A DNA stretch of 64,000 nt from Hygrocybe punicea (Eukaryota; Basidiomycota; Agaricomycetes; Agaricales; Hygrophoraceae): the NCBI GenBank assembly GCA_963556145.1, contig OY744463.1:7936001-8000000 (forward strand). The letters run 5' to 3'. This document shows positions 32,219 to 44,739 of the stretch, one piece after another. The position numbers and the translations under genes were made by a program. Below the pieces are notes generated by a model. The model was not told the origin of the DNA and made no database searches. It saw only the letters and a program-made list of their open reading frames with translations. The first letter of the stretch is position 1. Every line of letters begins with the position of its first letter.

Positions 32219-34135
32219 TCAATCCAGGCCCCGCATGTTGCTTTGTGCCACAGAATGTGGTAACGTCAAAACACAAGTCCACTGTGCCGCATCTCTGGCA
32301 CTTTTGACTCGATAATACTTCTCATGCTTTTCCCGGTGCTTCATGGCGATTCGATTCATAGTGGTGCCATGCTCATCTTTGGCAGCATCCCAAAACCAAA
32401 AGCAACCATCATCCCATTCCAAGATAAGTTTGTATGCAGCCCATATAAAGTTGCTTTCATGCTTAGGAATCTGTGCATTGGTAAGCTTTTAGTGAAATAG
32501 AAATTTTATAATTCTTACCTTTTCTGAGCGATGGACAACCCACCCACTTGTAGGTGCCTCATCAAAGTCTAAGTGGGGTCCAGCTGCATAAGCATAAGTC
32601 GCAAAACTAGAATAATCAGGAGTTTGTAAATATTCAATGCTTTGGAAGATTGGGAAGCTTCCTAATGTATATATTAGCCTTGAATACATAAAATAATGTG
32701 ACTTACAAATGCAATTTTTGCAAACTGAGGAAGAAAACCCTTTAAAAAGTACCAATGTTTGGCTTGTGAAACTAAATGTATAATAAATTAGTGAGTATTT
32801 CGATATTGTACTGAAAATATACTTACTTGGCCATGATTCAGTTAAGTGCACACGCAATTCTTTTCTCTCCTGTAATTTCTTTATAGTCTTTGATTGTGGA
32901 TTCTTAGACTTGGTAGAGAGTTCTGGAATCTTTATATAAATGAGTATTGTTAGATATTATGATCTATAAGAAATTAGGTACTTACGTGTCTCTGGTAAGA
33001 GATTCCATATGAGGAGTGTAAACCCAAACCTTTTGTCATTTTACCATCATCATTCACACTGCTCCTCTCCAATGCAGTGGATCTTCTAAATATGTTAATA
33101 TGAATATGAATATTTGACTAAAAACACTCACTCAGCAGATATCATCACTGCCCTTAAGTCATCCGCAGTGATTTTGTTGCCGTCATCAAAGATCCTTCCT
33201 AACTTATCTATATTATAGACAACAGCTCCAAACTAATAGAATTAGATTGAGAAGATGTTAATCTAAGCAGTTGCCACTCACCACTTTATTCCCAGTAGGT
33301 GTTTCATCACCGTCTGAGTCTTTACGCCAAAATACGCATGCTGTAGTAACACTTTGGTTGGGAGGTGGGGAACAAATGCGATACCATGTATCATCAGTGG
33401 CAACAACTTTGTCTTCCTTTAATGCACCACATAAGATACAATTCAACATATCCTCGGCACTTTCAAACACTCGTTTCCCCATCAACTCCGTAACTTGAAT
33501 TTTGGGAATTCTATTGTGAGACAGTCAGTTTGAACTGGCATCAGAGAAATAAATATCAACACACTGTACTAGACCAATCCAGTGTGCACGTCTTAGGCAG
33601 CTTAAGCCAGCCTTTTCACTCTTCTTTAATTCTGCACGCACGCAATCAGCTTTAGCCAGGTAAACTTTCATGTGTTGAAAATCTCGCGCAATATTCAAAG
33701 CATGATCATAAATTTGTTGGCTGATTGATTTAGACTTATCCTCGTACTATCATATGTGAGTTTGGAAAAATGACATGGAGATAGGTGAACATACGAGACG
33801 GTGAAGAGAATGATAAATTGCTACCATTGTTGCATTTCCGACATTGGTCTCCCAGCACATATTGCGATGCAATTCAGGATGAAAAGATGGATCTTCTCCT
33901 GCTACTCTCCCTCATCCAAATTATTTGATTCTTGGTATCTTTCAGCAGTGTTGCATGCTGCAATGAGCTCTCCAGCATCTGATAAGGTGATGTTGTGCCC
34001 TGTAAATGCTGGAAGCTGAAGCTGGGCATGTTCAGAAGCCTCTTGTAGCACTTGTTCCAATCTCCACTTATCCAGCCATCTGTGGAGTGCATCTCTCTCC
34101 TTGTTCTTTAACATGTGGGCCTGTAAAACAATCAA
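32219..34135 (-). CDS. Unknown multi-exon protein
   Basis: A minus-strand series of exon-like frames joined by plausible short introns. It includes LHRWLDKWRLEQVLQEASE (about 34080), RVFESAEDMLNCILCG and ATDDTWYRICSPPP (33290-33480), FGAVVYNIDKLGRIFDD (about 33220), ELSTKSKNPQ (about 32920), and a C-terminal part with TYAYAAGPHLDFDEAPTSGW (about 32570) and ILEWDDGCFWFWDAAKDE (32340-32420) ending at 32219. Acceptors such as attctattag and acatatttag are clear. No domain was recognised. The 5' end and the exons between 33500 and 33900 are uncertain, with stops in all frames in parts, so it may be decayed. Confidence 0.4.
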
Positions 34136-34418
34136 TTATATGATTTCTGCATGTGGTAATGAAAACTCTGGTTCTGTGATTTATTTAGGCCTGTGGTTCC
34201 ACATAACAAGTCCAGGATCCTCAATAAGTCCTGGAGCTAAATAAATTTACATTCAATAATCAGCAGCAGAACTACAGAGAGCAGTGCCATAAACAAGTGT
34301 TGAAGTGACTGTGACCATCACTCCTCAACCCGCTAGTTTTTCCAACACCTCTTAACTCTTAAAGAATCAATGTCATTGAGAAATCAAAAAGGGAAAAAAA
34401 TGGACACAGTACCTTAGA

Positions 34419-35094
34419 TTAGCTACTAATTTTTGAACGAATATGTTTACGCAGTCGGCGTTCAGCATCCTCAATGGCAACTTTGGGACATGGTTGGTTG
34501 ATGTCAAATGAGTAGGTGATAGTGGTGAGGTCTACCGGGGAACCGTCCATGTTTTCTGTAACAAAAACAACCACAATAGGGGTTTCCATCTTGGTTTGTA
34601 TTTTATATTCAATGTCTTCAATGACTCCTGGTAGGATGACTTGTAAATCGTCCAAGTCGACTGGATGGGAGCTGATGAAATCAAGACACTTGTATGGAGG
34701 GTGTGAAAATTCCCTAGAGAGTTTGAGATGGAAAAGGTAACCCTTTCGGCATATGAGTTGCGACCAGGAGGCTGAAGGATCTGGAAACTCCCATATATCG
34801 TGGATTCCGAGCCCATTGGCAGCAATGTTTGTGAGCATCCGGCTATATGTATAGCCAAAATCAAGAGCCCTTGTCTTGCCAACATCTTGGGCTTGCAGAG
34901 CACAAATATTTCGATGCTCTGGCCAATCCAACTTCTGACATTCATGACTCTGAAGTAGAGTTAATTTAGAAACCCTATAACGGTTTATATAATGGAAGGT
35001 AACGTACACAATATGTCTTGGTTCGACATCTAGAGCAAACTTTCCTGGCTGCACCACCAACAGGAACATTACAGGAACCACACAATCGCACCAT
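34419..35094 (-). CDS. MYND-type zinc finger protein (about 205 aa)
   Basis: Two exons, 35008-35094 and 34419-34949, with a 58-base intron (gtacgt..cttcag) give an intact frame of 206 codons including the stop. The N-terminus is a MYND finger: CGSCNVPVG, then CSRCRTKTYC ending exon 1, then SHECQKLDWPEH and C to complete the Cys/His set. MYND fingers bind proline-rich partner proteins. The remaining 165 residues (ICRKGYLFHLKL, YKIQTKMETPIVVVFV) belong to no domain recognised here and end in a basic tail RRLRKHIRSK. This is one of the few genes in the window with no visible damage, and fungal genomes carry many such small MYND proteins. Confidence 0.75.
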
Positions 35095-36030
35095 AACATA
35101 ATTTTTCTGAAGAGGCTGTATCAGATGGGTTTAATCATGCAAATGGAACCTACCATTCTTTAAGTGGTTGAGTCTGAAAATGATACTAACCCAACCCTAA
35201 ATACTCGTATCTAATTTTGAACCGTGGCACGTGCAAGACGTACACTTACAGGTAAAACTAAAACATGGTATTAACTGTCCACTGCCACTAAGCCTTATGG
35301 GCCACCTAGCCTGAAATTGAAAGCATTGGGGCTCCTAAATGTAAGGGGACACACTGTTCCGCTCCCGGCTCCACTCGGCTGTCTACCTGGTTCCCGTATC
35401 CTGTCCGTATCAGTCCCGGTTCCACTCTTGATTCCTGGTTCCCGGTTCCACTCGGTATCGAGACCAGTTCCAGTTCCGGTCGTTCCAGGTTCCGTCTCGG
35501 TTCCCCAGCCCTAAGTGGGATTACATGTACATGTTTGGACCCTCATTAATATGGACCTTCTATCCATCATGTCCATACCCATCGCCTCACACACCCTCTC
35601 ATGTTCATTGTCTAGCATCACGGCATACATCTTCCCATTAACATAGCTTCCTTTCAGTTATTGTACTAGTTGCCATTTTGTCTTTCTATGATTTATGCAG
35701 TCTCTTTCTGTGTATATTCTAGCATAGTTGCTGGGGATACTCCCCAGCTTAATATTGGTTGAGCATTACTGCTGTCTGATCCTGGTCCCCTTATGCTTGA
35801 GATAGTGTGGTATGTATATACATTCTCCGATCAAAACTTCATTTGACATTGCATCTGTTCAACCACACATAATATTGAAACCGGAGCTAACCTGTTCCAT
35901 TGGAAACTCGTGTCCTGATGGAACCGGAACCGGACCAGTTCAGAATTCCCTTCAACTCCATTCACAAGTAAAAGTTGTAATCCTGTTAATTATAAACCAA
36001 CCAGTCAATTATAAGAATATTGTTACACGG
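35095..36030. other. Spacer with GGTTCC-rich stretch
   Basis: From 35338 to 35512 the sequence is dense in ggttcc, cccggttcc and ccgtatc words; a related gaaccggaaccgg in reverse sense lies near 35925. The two might be ends of a small element, but the arms are not clean. The rest is AT-rich without a gene. Confidence 0.4.
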
Positions 36031-37970
36031 TTACACATGGTTAAGTTGATGCTCGAGCCATTTTACAAAATGTACCGCAAACTCATCTGCAACTAATCCA
36101 ACCCTGTGTGAATTTCCCAAACCAGACCCAAAGCTGGTTGCCTGTGTCCTTTCGACTTCATTCACAAAATATGAAGTCTTGCCATCCTCACCCACAATTA
36201 AACCAAAGTCAATCCTGCAAAAGAGGGAAATAGAGGGTGGAATGCCCATCCTTGCCCGCGTCTCCAGCCGTACAAGTCCAGCAAGGGTATCCTTGAGGAA
36301 CTTTCGCATTTCTTCTTCAGCTTCCTGACGCTGCTCTGCGGTTCCGGTTTTGCAATCCAAAATTATGTCTGAGGTCAATGTTTGACCAGACATGCGAAGT
36401 GAACTGTTAAGTTTAGATTAGTGCAAAAAATTTGGTCAGATGTGCCAACAAACTTGCTCAATATCTGCCAGTGAGAAGGCCCGACTTGGATCAAAGCTCC
36501 CAACTTCAACTCCATTGGACTTTTCTTTGGTATGGATCATATGAATGACCTCACCACCCACCATATATGCTCGCCATTCTCCGATAGTCCGTAATAGAGG
36601 TGCCATGGACTGGCTTACCCAGCGATAGCTATTTTTCACCCCTTTTGACTTTTTCATCAAGGCCTCCCAGGCGAGACCATTGGCACCACAGCATATGACA
36701 TGTCGCGAGCAATCACTGAATTCACATTTAGCGACGTGTTCTGGTGGAATATCTTGACCAGGAAGCAGCAGAGTTGTTTTGGGGCGGGCAGTTTTTGTGA
36801 CCTCAGCGGCAACGATATCGAGTTCTTGGATGACGTCAAATTTTCAGCCAGAGAGGTAAGCCTCGTGGATTGGCGGCCATATCACGATGTGGCAACTGAG
36901 TTTGTATATCACTGAATTGAACTCTTCTTCTCGACCATTCAGACCCAAGCCATCAGTACTGGAGGAAAGGTAGGTTAGTTGAAAGGAAAGAAACAGTATA
37001 ACATGAATTTTGTACTTGATATCAATACTAGGATCATACCCGCAAAATATACAATTGAATCCTTCAATTTCGAGAGAATCCATTAGTAGTCCTTCCTGAA
37101 ATTCCGTCCAAGAAAGATATGTGACGTCCAATCGAGGATTTTGGGATAATCGCTCTGCAAAGATAACCTTGGTGATATATATAAGTATGTAGTTTGCTTT
37201 AATACAAGTGGATTAATGCACCATTTCGTTAATGAAAGTCTTGCCATGACCGTCTTGAAATAAGTAACCCTGGGTTGCAGGGTCAGCTTTGAGCTCGTGG
37301 AACCATTCCATTGTCAGGATATTTTCGATATCTCCCATTATCCAAGTAACCAGCCGAGCATTTCGTAACGCTTTCAATGTGGTGGCACAAGTCGGTTCGA
37401 ACATGAGTAGAATTTTGAAGCGACGGTTAGGTTCTGGATTGCGTGACAGAGACGGGGCATGCTCTGAATATTGTGATGGCGTGCCCGTTGTTTCAGGTGT
37501 GGGTTTGTGCTCTGAAATAAGTTTAAGTTCAGGGTCAATCTCAACATCCTCGCCCATGATACGTCTCCTCTTGCGCATGTTCCTAGTCCGAATGGCTGCC
37601 ATCGTAGTCCACAACAACCCATCGTAATCCAGTATTCTTGAGGGTCCGATCAAGGGGTGTGGCACGGTTGTAGTCGCGTTCGCTGATTCCCAACGGTGTA
37701 GGGTTCGCACAAACACTTGGTTTGACTCCCCTTGGTTTCCAAATTTCATGTATATGTCGCCCGGTAAACCAAGTTGTGCAGAGGGCTCATGTCGGCTTTG
37801 AAAAGACGTAAAATTGTAACCTGTCTTGTTGTGAACGAAAGATACATGCTTCAAGCGTAAGCGATTTGAAGCTGTCAAAACGAGACCATTAGCGCAGAAA
37901 TGAGAGAGAGAAAAATACTACCTTGCATTTCAGCCAGATATTCGTCGTAGACATGACTTGTTGCTGCCAT
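36031..37970 (-). CDS. ATP-grasp-like protein (uncharacterised fungal family)
   Basis: ATG at 37970 starts a short exon (MAATSHVYDEYLAEMQ) followed by a 50-base intron and exon 2 from 37871 to about 37213. Further exons cover 37131-36844 (DVTYLSWTEFQEGLLMD), 36840-36436 and 36393-36031. The third part reads like an ATP-grasp core: a CEFSDCSRHVI segment, then APLLRTIGEWRAYMVGG and VIHMIHT, and at the C-terminus FCRIDFGLIV with YFVNEVERTQATSF, the Asp and Asn/Glu pattern of metal-ATP binding. This assignment is inference from motif order; the substrate is unknown. Junctions near 37130-37210 and 36394-36436 are not fully resolved. Confidence 0.5.
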
Positions 37971-38159
37971 ATTGAATGAATCTGGTGTATTTTGTGTTGT
38001 CGCAACGTTGGCCCCACGATAAATTCAACCCTTCAGCCTCGGATACGCAGATCTTGTGTTCATACAATGCCACATGCACTCCTATCCACGACGCAGTAGC
38101 CATCAGACCGTACCAAATGGAGAGAAACCTCAAACGCAAACAGAACGTAGCAGGCATCA

Positions 38160-38942
38160 ACAGTGCGAACAAGAAAATGTCACTGGGATGATTCCCTTCA
38201 TACACACCTCCTTCTCCATCATGCCAAATGCCAATGCCACCGGCTGGGCAAAGAAATTGCTCAGCAGGATTTGGTGGTGTACACCAAGCGGGTGTGTGAC
38301 ATTGTCAGTGCGAGGAACTCTGCTGGTATGATCTTGGTGCCTTGATGCACAAGTTGGTAGAAGGGTAACTTGGTAGAATGACATGTGCCTTGTTTGTAAC
38401 CATTGTGAGGTACATATTCCATACACCGCAATAATGTTGAGGAGTGAGTACCATGTCAACACTAGCCGAGACTTTGAAATACTAACCACGACATCGCCCA
38501 ACAACCGCAACTTCTAATCTCACTTTGTGCGCAAACGGCTGTGTTCCTATGCCTGAGAACCCCGATTCGCAATGGACGATACAGCATTGCATTTCATGGG
38601 TTGATGGGACATCGTTGGTGTGTTGTCCACTGAGCGCTAGGTTTGGTTCATGAAGGCAATGGGGTGGCTGAGTGTGTTTACGCGTTGTTTGACCGTTAGC
38701 AGTCAGTCTACGGAACATCGGCAAGGATCTGGTGGGTCTGGATATATAATAGAAATTATAAGAATATTTACGGAAACACACACAATGATAGTAAACGATG
38801 CCTGCATAATTTGAGGTTGCTCGGTACCTGCGTTGAACCACTGTCGTAGGAAATAACCGAAATTCACTGCATTAGCTTGAAAAAAATAAAGACAAGGAAA
38901 TAGTTGCCAGGCGGTGAAACGCTGCCATTTACAGATGTACAT
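38160..38942 (-). other. Possible membrane-protein gene, unresolved
   Basis: Minus-strand frames hold several hydrophobic stretches (SFTIIVCVSVNILIISIIY near 38770, LTWYSLLNIIAVYG near 38450, LLSNFFAQPVALAFGMM near 38260). Further downstream, up to about 38000, there is LLMPATFCLRLRFLSIWYGLM. They could be exons of a multi-pass protein upstream of the ATP-grasp-like gene. Splice joints were not established and no family is certain. Confidence 0.3.
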
Positions 38943-39613
38943 AGGGGTACATAACCAAGAGAAAAAATCTTGAAATATTTGGTTGAAGCATGGGGTCGCG
39001 ACATCCTAACAGATGAGAGGGTTCAACAGTGGGGTAAAAAGCTTAAGGTGGAGGAAAAGCTCGCGAACGCGTGGGAAATAAATTAAGCGCTTACCAGGAC
39101 TTAATCTATACCATAATAGCTGGGTTTTCATCTCTTGCAGTTAGACGTGAGTATTCAGGAGGAGACACGCGACGCTGGTCAATGAGGAGTTATGATATCT
39201 TGAAGTCACCTGATTGATGAGGATGTCGCGTGGGAATGGCGGGGTCAGCGGATCACGTGACTATCTCAAAGTGAAGGGTTTAGGTGCTTACTAATACCCT
39301 TAAAAGCACTAAGTAATTGGATTTAAAATCAAGGAGTTATAACTTCATCTGCAGATGGGACATCTGCACCATGGTATATTATTAGACCTACAGATCGTTT
39401 TGCGCCCGTCATTGTGGTGTTGATTATCGCCTAAGATAACACGTGTTTACAACGAGGTGTGGTTATGATTGTCTTTGTTTGTATATTTCCATAAATGGTA
39501 ACACTTCCTGGATATTTAATAGTTAACAATTAAATACTCTTAGCCTTACTCGATAACTGGTAGTGACAGTGAGATGTCTACACAAAGATTATTACTATTT
39601 GTCTTTAGTATGG
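38943..39613. other. AT-rich spacer
   Basis: No gene, repeat or strong motif was seen. Confidence 0.4.
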
Positions 39614-39794
39614 CGAAGATCGTTCTCGTTCAATCTTCGGGTAACATTTGGTCGCGGTGGTTCATTGTCCATTATGGGTTGGAAACTATTGTTGACACTG
39701 CGAAGATCATTCGCGTACGATCTTCGTGTTACTTAGGTATTGATTCGTTACCACTATGTTCAATATATATGCAGAGATCGTACATGAACGATCT
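39614..39794. repeat. Three hairpins built on GAAGATCGT / ACGATCTTC
   Basis: CGAAGAT...ATCTTCG at 39614-39639, CGAAGATC...GATCTTCG at 39701-39726, and AGATCGT...ACGATCT at 39775-39794 are three short inverted repeats with related cores, about 75-90 bases apart. They end just before the 245-bp tandem repeat. Confidence 0.7.
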
Positions 39795-39796
39795 TT

Positions 39797-40531
39797 GTGG
39801 CGATGTCAGATGATTAGTTGACGTTGCTGATGTGTGGTTGATGGTGACTTGATATGATACTTTCCTACATATTCAATGATGTTCGGACCACAGGTTCTAA
39901 ATCTGTTATAAGATCGATGTATTTGTTTCATTAGTCTATGCTTTCAACGGTTACATCATGGTTAGTAACGTGTTGTGAAAATGATTTCTGTCAGGTTACT
40001 TTGGTAGATGTTGGTGTTTGCATTAATTGTGGGGTATGCTTGTGGCGATGTCAGATGATTAGTTGACATTGCTGATGTGTGGTTGATGGTGACTTGATAT
40101 GATACTTTCCTACATATTCAATGATGTTCGGACCACAGGTTCTAAATCTGTTATAAGATCGATGTATTTGTTTCATTAGTCTATGCTTTCAACGGTTACA
40201 TCATGGTTAGTAACGTGTTGTGAAAATGATTTCTGTCAGGTTACTTTGGTAGATGTTGGTGTTTGCATTAATTGTGGGGTATGCTTGTGGCGATGTCAGA
40301 TGATTAGTTGACATTGCTGATGTGTGGTTGATGGTGACTTGATATGATACTTTCCTACATATTCAATGATGTTCGGACCACAGGTTCTAAATCTGTTATA
40401 AGATCGATGTATTTGTTTCATTAGTCTATGCTTTCAACGGTTACATCATGGTTAGTAACGTGTTGTGAAAATGATTTCTGTCAGGTTACTTCAGTAGATG
40501 TTGGTGTTTGCATTAATTGTGGGGTATGCTT
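39797..40531. repeat. Tandem repeat, three copies of 245 bp
   Basis: The unit starting gtggcgatgtcagatgatt occurs at 39797, 40042 and 40287, an exact 245-base period, and ends near 40531. Copies are almost identical: one change near 39822 and a tttggtag to ttcagtag change in the last unit. This implies recent amplification. No coding frame runs through it. Confidence 0.93.
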
Positions 40532-40791
40532 ACCTACTTACTTATGTGCTGGCTTTGCAGATATCACTAGATATTAATGTTATTCTAGCATTGTTTCAAA
40601 TATGTCATTAATCCTGTTGTTTTACACTATTGGTTGTCATGTATGAATACCATCTTTGAAATATAGGGCTTTGACATGCATTTTCTCAGTGTGCATCCAC
40701 TTTTGACATCGCATTTTCTGAATTTGCTAGGTATTTCTAGCTCTAGAGTGGACAGAGTCAGCAACTTACTACTATCAATCTATTTATCAGA

Positions 40792-41612
40792 ATGACGGTC
40801 AATCTCTGGCTTACCGTGGTGGACGATGCCATGTATGGTCTACCTCCCAAGCCCACCACCCTTCAAGAAGCCATGGAATGTTGGACGGTACAAGCCATCC
40901 AGGCATCTTTTCGTAATTGCACGTTCGTGGCTTCAAGCTACAATCTTCGAGGTGCAAAGACGGGACAAAAACACTCTTCGTTTCGCTCCATGCTCTCCAT
41001 CTTTTTCCCAGCTCCCGATGCTGGTTTCAATGCCAACTCTGTTTGGCAGCCATTGATGGATAAGGGTTATATTGGGGAATATCATCATCTGTGCAAGACC
41101 CTCTCTGAGCGTCGTCTCCTCGAGATTAAGACTGGGCTTGGCATCATCTTTGCTCACCTTCAGTGTCTTCCTGTCAGCAAACGATGCCAGGAAGGTGGAA
41201 GGAGATGTAGAACGATATGGAAAACACGCAACGGTTACATTGAGCTGGTGACCAACTCCAGATACTACAAGTAAATGCCACCAGAGAGAAGAAACCAGTG
41301 AGAAGGAGGGTAAAGGCTTCCACTGCTGTGATAGCTGCCAAATTGGATCAAGAACATTGTGGAATCCCATACAAAGTAAGCAGATGTGAATACAGGGATC
41401 GTCAAAAGTCCTGGAAGAAGGCAAATTTCCATAAGCCTCCAGCAAGAAGACAGGAGGTCCAATCTGAGGAGAGCAGTGTCGGTGAAAGCAACGGTGATTC
41501 CACTGATGACAGTGATGATATGGGACAGGATGATGGTGGCAGTGGGAGTTCAGAGAGTGAGAAGAGTGGTGGTGATACATGTTCAGAGAATGATGAGACA
41601 GGTTCAGAGTAG
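40792..41612 (+). pseudogene. Unknown protein with acidic tail, probable frameshift
   Basis: ATG at 40792 opens a 160-codon frame (MTVNLWLTVVDDAMYG ... YIELVTNSRYYK) that stops at 41274. The next frame (VNATREKKPVRRRVKAST ... TGSE) carries on to 41612 as a basic stretch and a Ser/Asp/Glu-rich tail. A single-base slip at about 41270 would join them, since no intron fits. The sequence looks like real protein, but no family was recognised. Its place between two tandem arrays and near a KDZ remnant suggests it belongs to mobile DNA. Confidence 0.4.
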
Positions 41613-41639
41613 TAGTGTCTAGACAGTCAGCAGCATGAA

Positions 41640-43055
41640 AATACTTGTCCTAGAGGGTATTGAACCATTAGATATCAATGGAATCATCTTTAAGACGGTT
41701 TTATGAATGTATTGTTGAGATATAGCAATGTCCTCCTTGTACCCCCGTTATAGCACAGGTTCTTGGCCAGCTAGGAACCTCAAATCACTTGTCCTAGAGG
41801 TTATTTTACCATGGGATCTCAATGGAGTCATCTCCAGGTCCATTTTGTGCATGCATTCTTGAGATATATCATGGTGCTCCTCCTACCCCCTGGCAAAGCA
41901 CATGTTCCAGGATGGTGAGCTACTTCAAATCACTTGTTGTGGGGGTTGTTTGACCAACAGATTGCAATGGTATCATTTCCTGGACCCTTTTATGAATGTA
42001 TTCTTGAGATACAGCAATGTGCTCCTCATACCCCCCTGGAATAGCACAGGTTCCTGGCCAGCTAGGAATCTGAAATCACTTGTTCTGGGGGTTATGTCAC
42101 CATGGGATCGCAATGGAGTCATCTCCCGGACCGCTTTATGAATGCATTCTTGAGATATGCCCATGTGCTCCTCATACCCCCTGGCATAGCACATGCTCCT
42201 GGCCAGCTAGGAACCTGAAATCACTTGTCAAGGGGGTTGTTTGACCAACAGATTGCAATGGTATCATTTCCCGGACTCTTTTATGAATGTATTCTTGAGA
42301 TACAGCAATGTGCTCCTCATACCCCCCTGGAATAGCACAGGTTCCTGGCCAGCTAGCAACCTCAAATCACGTGTTGTAGGGGCTATTTGATCACCACATT
42401 CCATACAAATGATCTCCTGGATACTTCAGTGAATGCATTCTTGAGATACACTAATGTGCTCCTCATACCCCCCTGGCATAGCACAGGTTCCTGGCCAGCT
42501 AGTGACACCAAATCACTTGTACTAGAGGTTATTTGACCATGGGATTGCAATGGAATCATCTCCCAGACCCTTTTATGAATGTATTCTTGAGATACAGGCA
42601 TGTGCTCCTCATACCCCCTTAGTATAGCACATGTTCCTGGCCAGCTAGGAACCTCTAATCACCTGTTCTGGGGGTTATTTCACCATGGGATTGCAATGGT
42701 ATCATCTCCCAGACCCTTTTATGAATGTATTCTTGAGATATGCCCATGTGCTCCCCATACCCCCCTTGTACAGCACATGTTCCAGGACAGCTAGGAACCT
42801 CAAATCACTTGTTCTGGGGGCTATTTGATCACCACTTTCCAATGAAACAATCTCCCGGACACTTTTGTGAATGCATTCTTGAGATATGCCCATGTGCTCC
42901 TACCCCCCTTGTACAGCACATGTTCCAGGACAGCTAGGAACCTCAAATCACTTGTCCTGGGGGCTATTTGATCACCACATTCCATTGAAATGATCTCCCG
43001 GACCATTTTGTGAATGCATTCTTGAGATATGCCAATGTGCTCCTCATACCACCTT
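41640..43055. repeat. Satellite-like array, ten units of about 146 bp
   Basis: The word ttcttgagata and its variants recur at about 41711, 41854, 42000, 42147, 42292, 42437, 42583, 42730, 42877 and 43019, a spacing of 143-147. Each unit also has tggccagctagga, cttgt(t/c)ctggggg and tgctcctcataccccc. Units are diverged by roughly 5-15 percent by eye. Open frames on the minus strand (with MGISQECIHK) are by-products of the repeat. Confidence 0.92.
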
Positions 43056-43239
43056 CTACCCCTTGTTTGCGCCATAGCTCCAAAACCGGTCCACCAATTT
43101 TGTTCAAAATTTGCACAGGACATCTCATGGGTTATATGATGACTCTAAACCATCCCACCAACTCAGATTTTGGTGCAAATTTTCCAACATATTGCTACCA
43201 GGCATATATAAACAGACATCAACCTGCATGAGGAGGTAG

Positions 43240-44560
43240 ACATTGACCATATCTGCTCCTATGACAGCAACTGCTCATACTCAGTTCACGTCATCAAACA
43301 ATTTGAGAAGTTCTTTCCAGATATGGCACCTTTTGTGCATTGGATGTGGTAGTCAGTTCCAGCCCTTCATGTCCTGGGGCATGAAGAGATGTGTCTCTAC
43401 ACCTTTGCAAGTGAATATATGCCCTGTGTTGGCCATTTTCATGAGGAGACAGCTGAACACTACTGGCCTAAAACAAATCAACTTGATCCTCATGTCAGAC
43501 AAATGAACAATGGCCATCGCCAAGACATGTTGATCAACCACCACGGTGATTGGAACTGGCTCAAGACAATGAAAATGGGTGACTGGCTCATGAACTTTCA
43601 CATTACCTTCCTTGACTGGTGGCAATAGTGTCCACTTTGTCACATGACCTAAACCTTGCTAAAGCATTATACATTCAAAAGCCTGATCATTTTCAAGGGC
43701 TATAGCTATGTATTTTATATGCAGAACAGCAAGACTCATGGGATGAAATGGATCATAAGCCCAGACAAAAACAGAAAGAGTGAGAGAGTGTATACAGACT
43801 TGCAAGTCAAAGGGTGAGTCTTTCATGACATTGATAGCACTTGGAAATCACATATACTGTAGTTCCTTCTCAGACAGCAATTTATCAGCATAGGAGTCCA
43901 AGTTCTCTGACACTGACATTCCTTAAGTTTCCATCACTGTCTTTCTTAATCAGGGTCTTCGAATTCAGGATGCACTGTGAGTCTGAACATTTTAGTTGTG
44001 TTTTGCTTGCTGACTGCTGATAATTTGTATTTAGACAAAAACTGAGAGCAACAGTTGTGGAGGATCATGAACACCACCTTGTGTTACTTGAAAAGGAGAT
44101 AGTCACTACTGTGGATCATGAAATGGCGTGATGATCAGAGACTTCTGATGCCAAAGGCTGGAAATGCAGTTGCTTGACAATGTTTATGTGAGGTTGAACA
44201 TGAGAAGCTCTTCCTACTATCAGATTTCAAGCATGAAGAGCAACAGACTGTCAAGGCCATAGCACTTTGTATTGAAGAGGCGAAGTTGGGAGGAGGCTAA
44301 GCATATGATGCACTACATGCAATACAATCTGCAGTTAAGACCTTGACAGCAATCCAGGATCAGAAACACAAGAATGCACATGGACAGCCTGAAACAACAA
44401 GTCAGGATCTTATATTAGATATGTCCAGAGTTGACAAGATCATCATATGGAAACGTATGCATCTACCTGCCTTGCTCTGATATTACTTGGGGTTATTGAG
44501 CAATGATCCTGAGTCAGCATTTCCCCCTCTCACCATTGAGGATGAAGTCAAGACAGCATG
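43240..44560 (+). pseudogene. KDZ transposase, C-terminal remnant
   Basis: Words typical of the end of Kyakuja-Dileera-Zisupton transposases appear in order, in shifting frames. First is EYMPCVGHFHEETAEHYWP, with the Glu expected to complete the DDE-type RNase H site; then HVRQMNNGHRQDMLINHH and GDWNW (43420-43570), and downstream AYDALHAIQSAVKTL (about 44300-44350) and DMSRVDKIIIWKRM (about 44420). The N-terminal zinc-binding and catalytic Asp parts are missing, and stops and frame changes are frequent. It is an old fragment ending close to the right arm of the inverted duplication. Confidence 0.7.
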
Positions 44561-44739
44561 GTCGTGGTTTGGGTGATTCATGTCAGACAGATGGCAAGCT
44601 GTGGCAGATACATGGACAAATAGCCAGTATGGGTGATCTAATTCTGCATGGGGTGCATACAGATAGCCAAGTATTCAATCAAGGAGAGACAGAACTGTTA
44701 CCAAGTGAGTGTTGCTGATGTCATCATTTCTTGTTGGGG

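Noticed and set aside
35338..35950. Transposon bounded by GGTTCC-rich and GGAACC-rich words
   Set aside because: The two sides do not align as inverted repeats beyond a few short words.
41640..43055. Minus-strand open frames with a repeated MGISQECIHK motif as a repeat-protein gene
   Set aside because: The frames follow the 146-bp satellite unit, break at unit borders, and have no start, intron or domain pattern.
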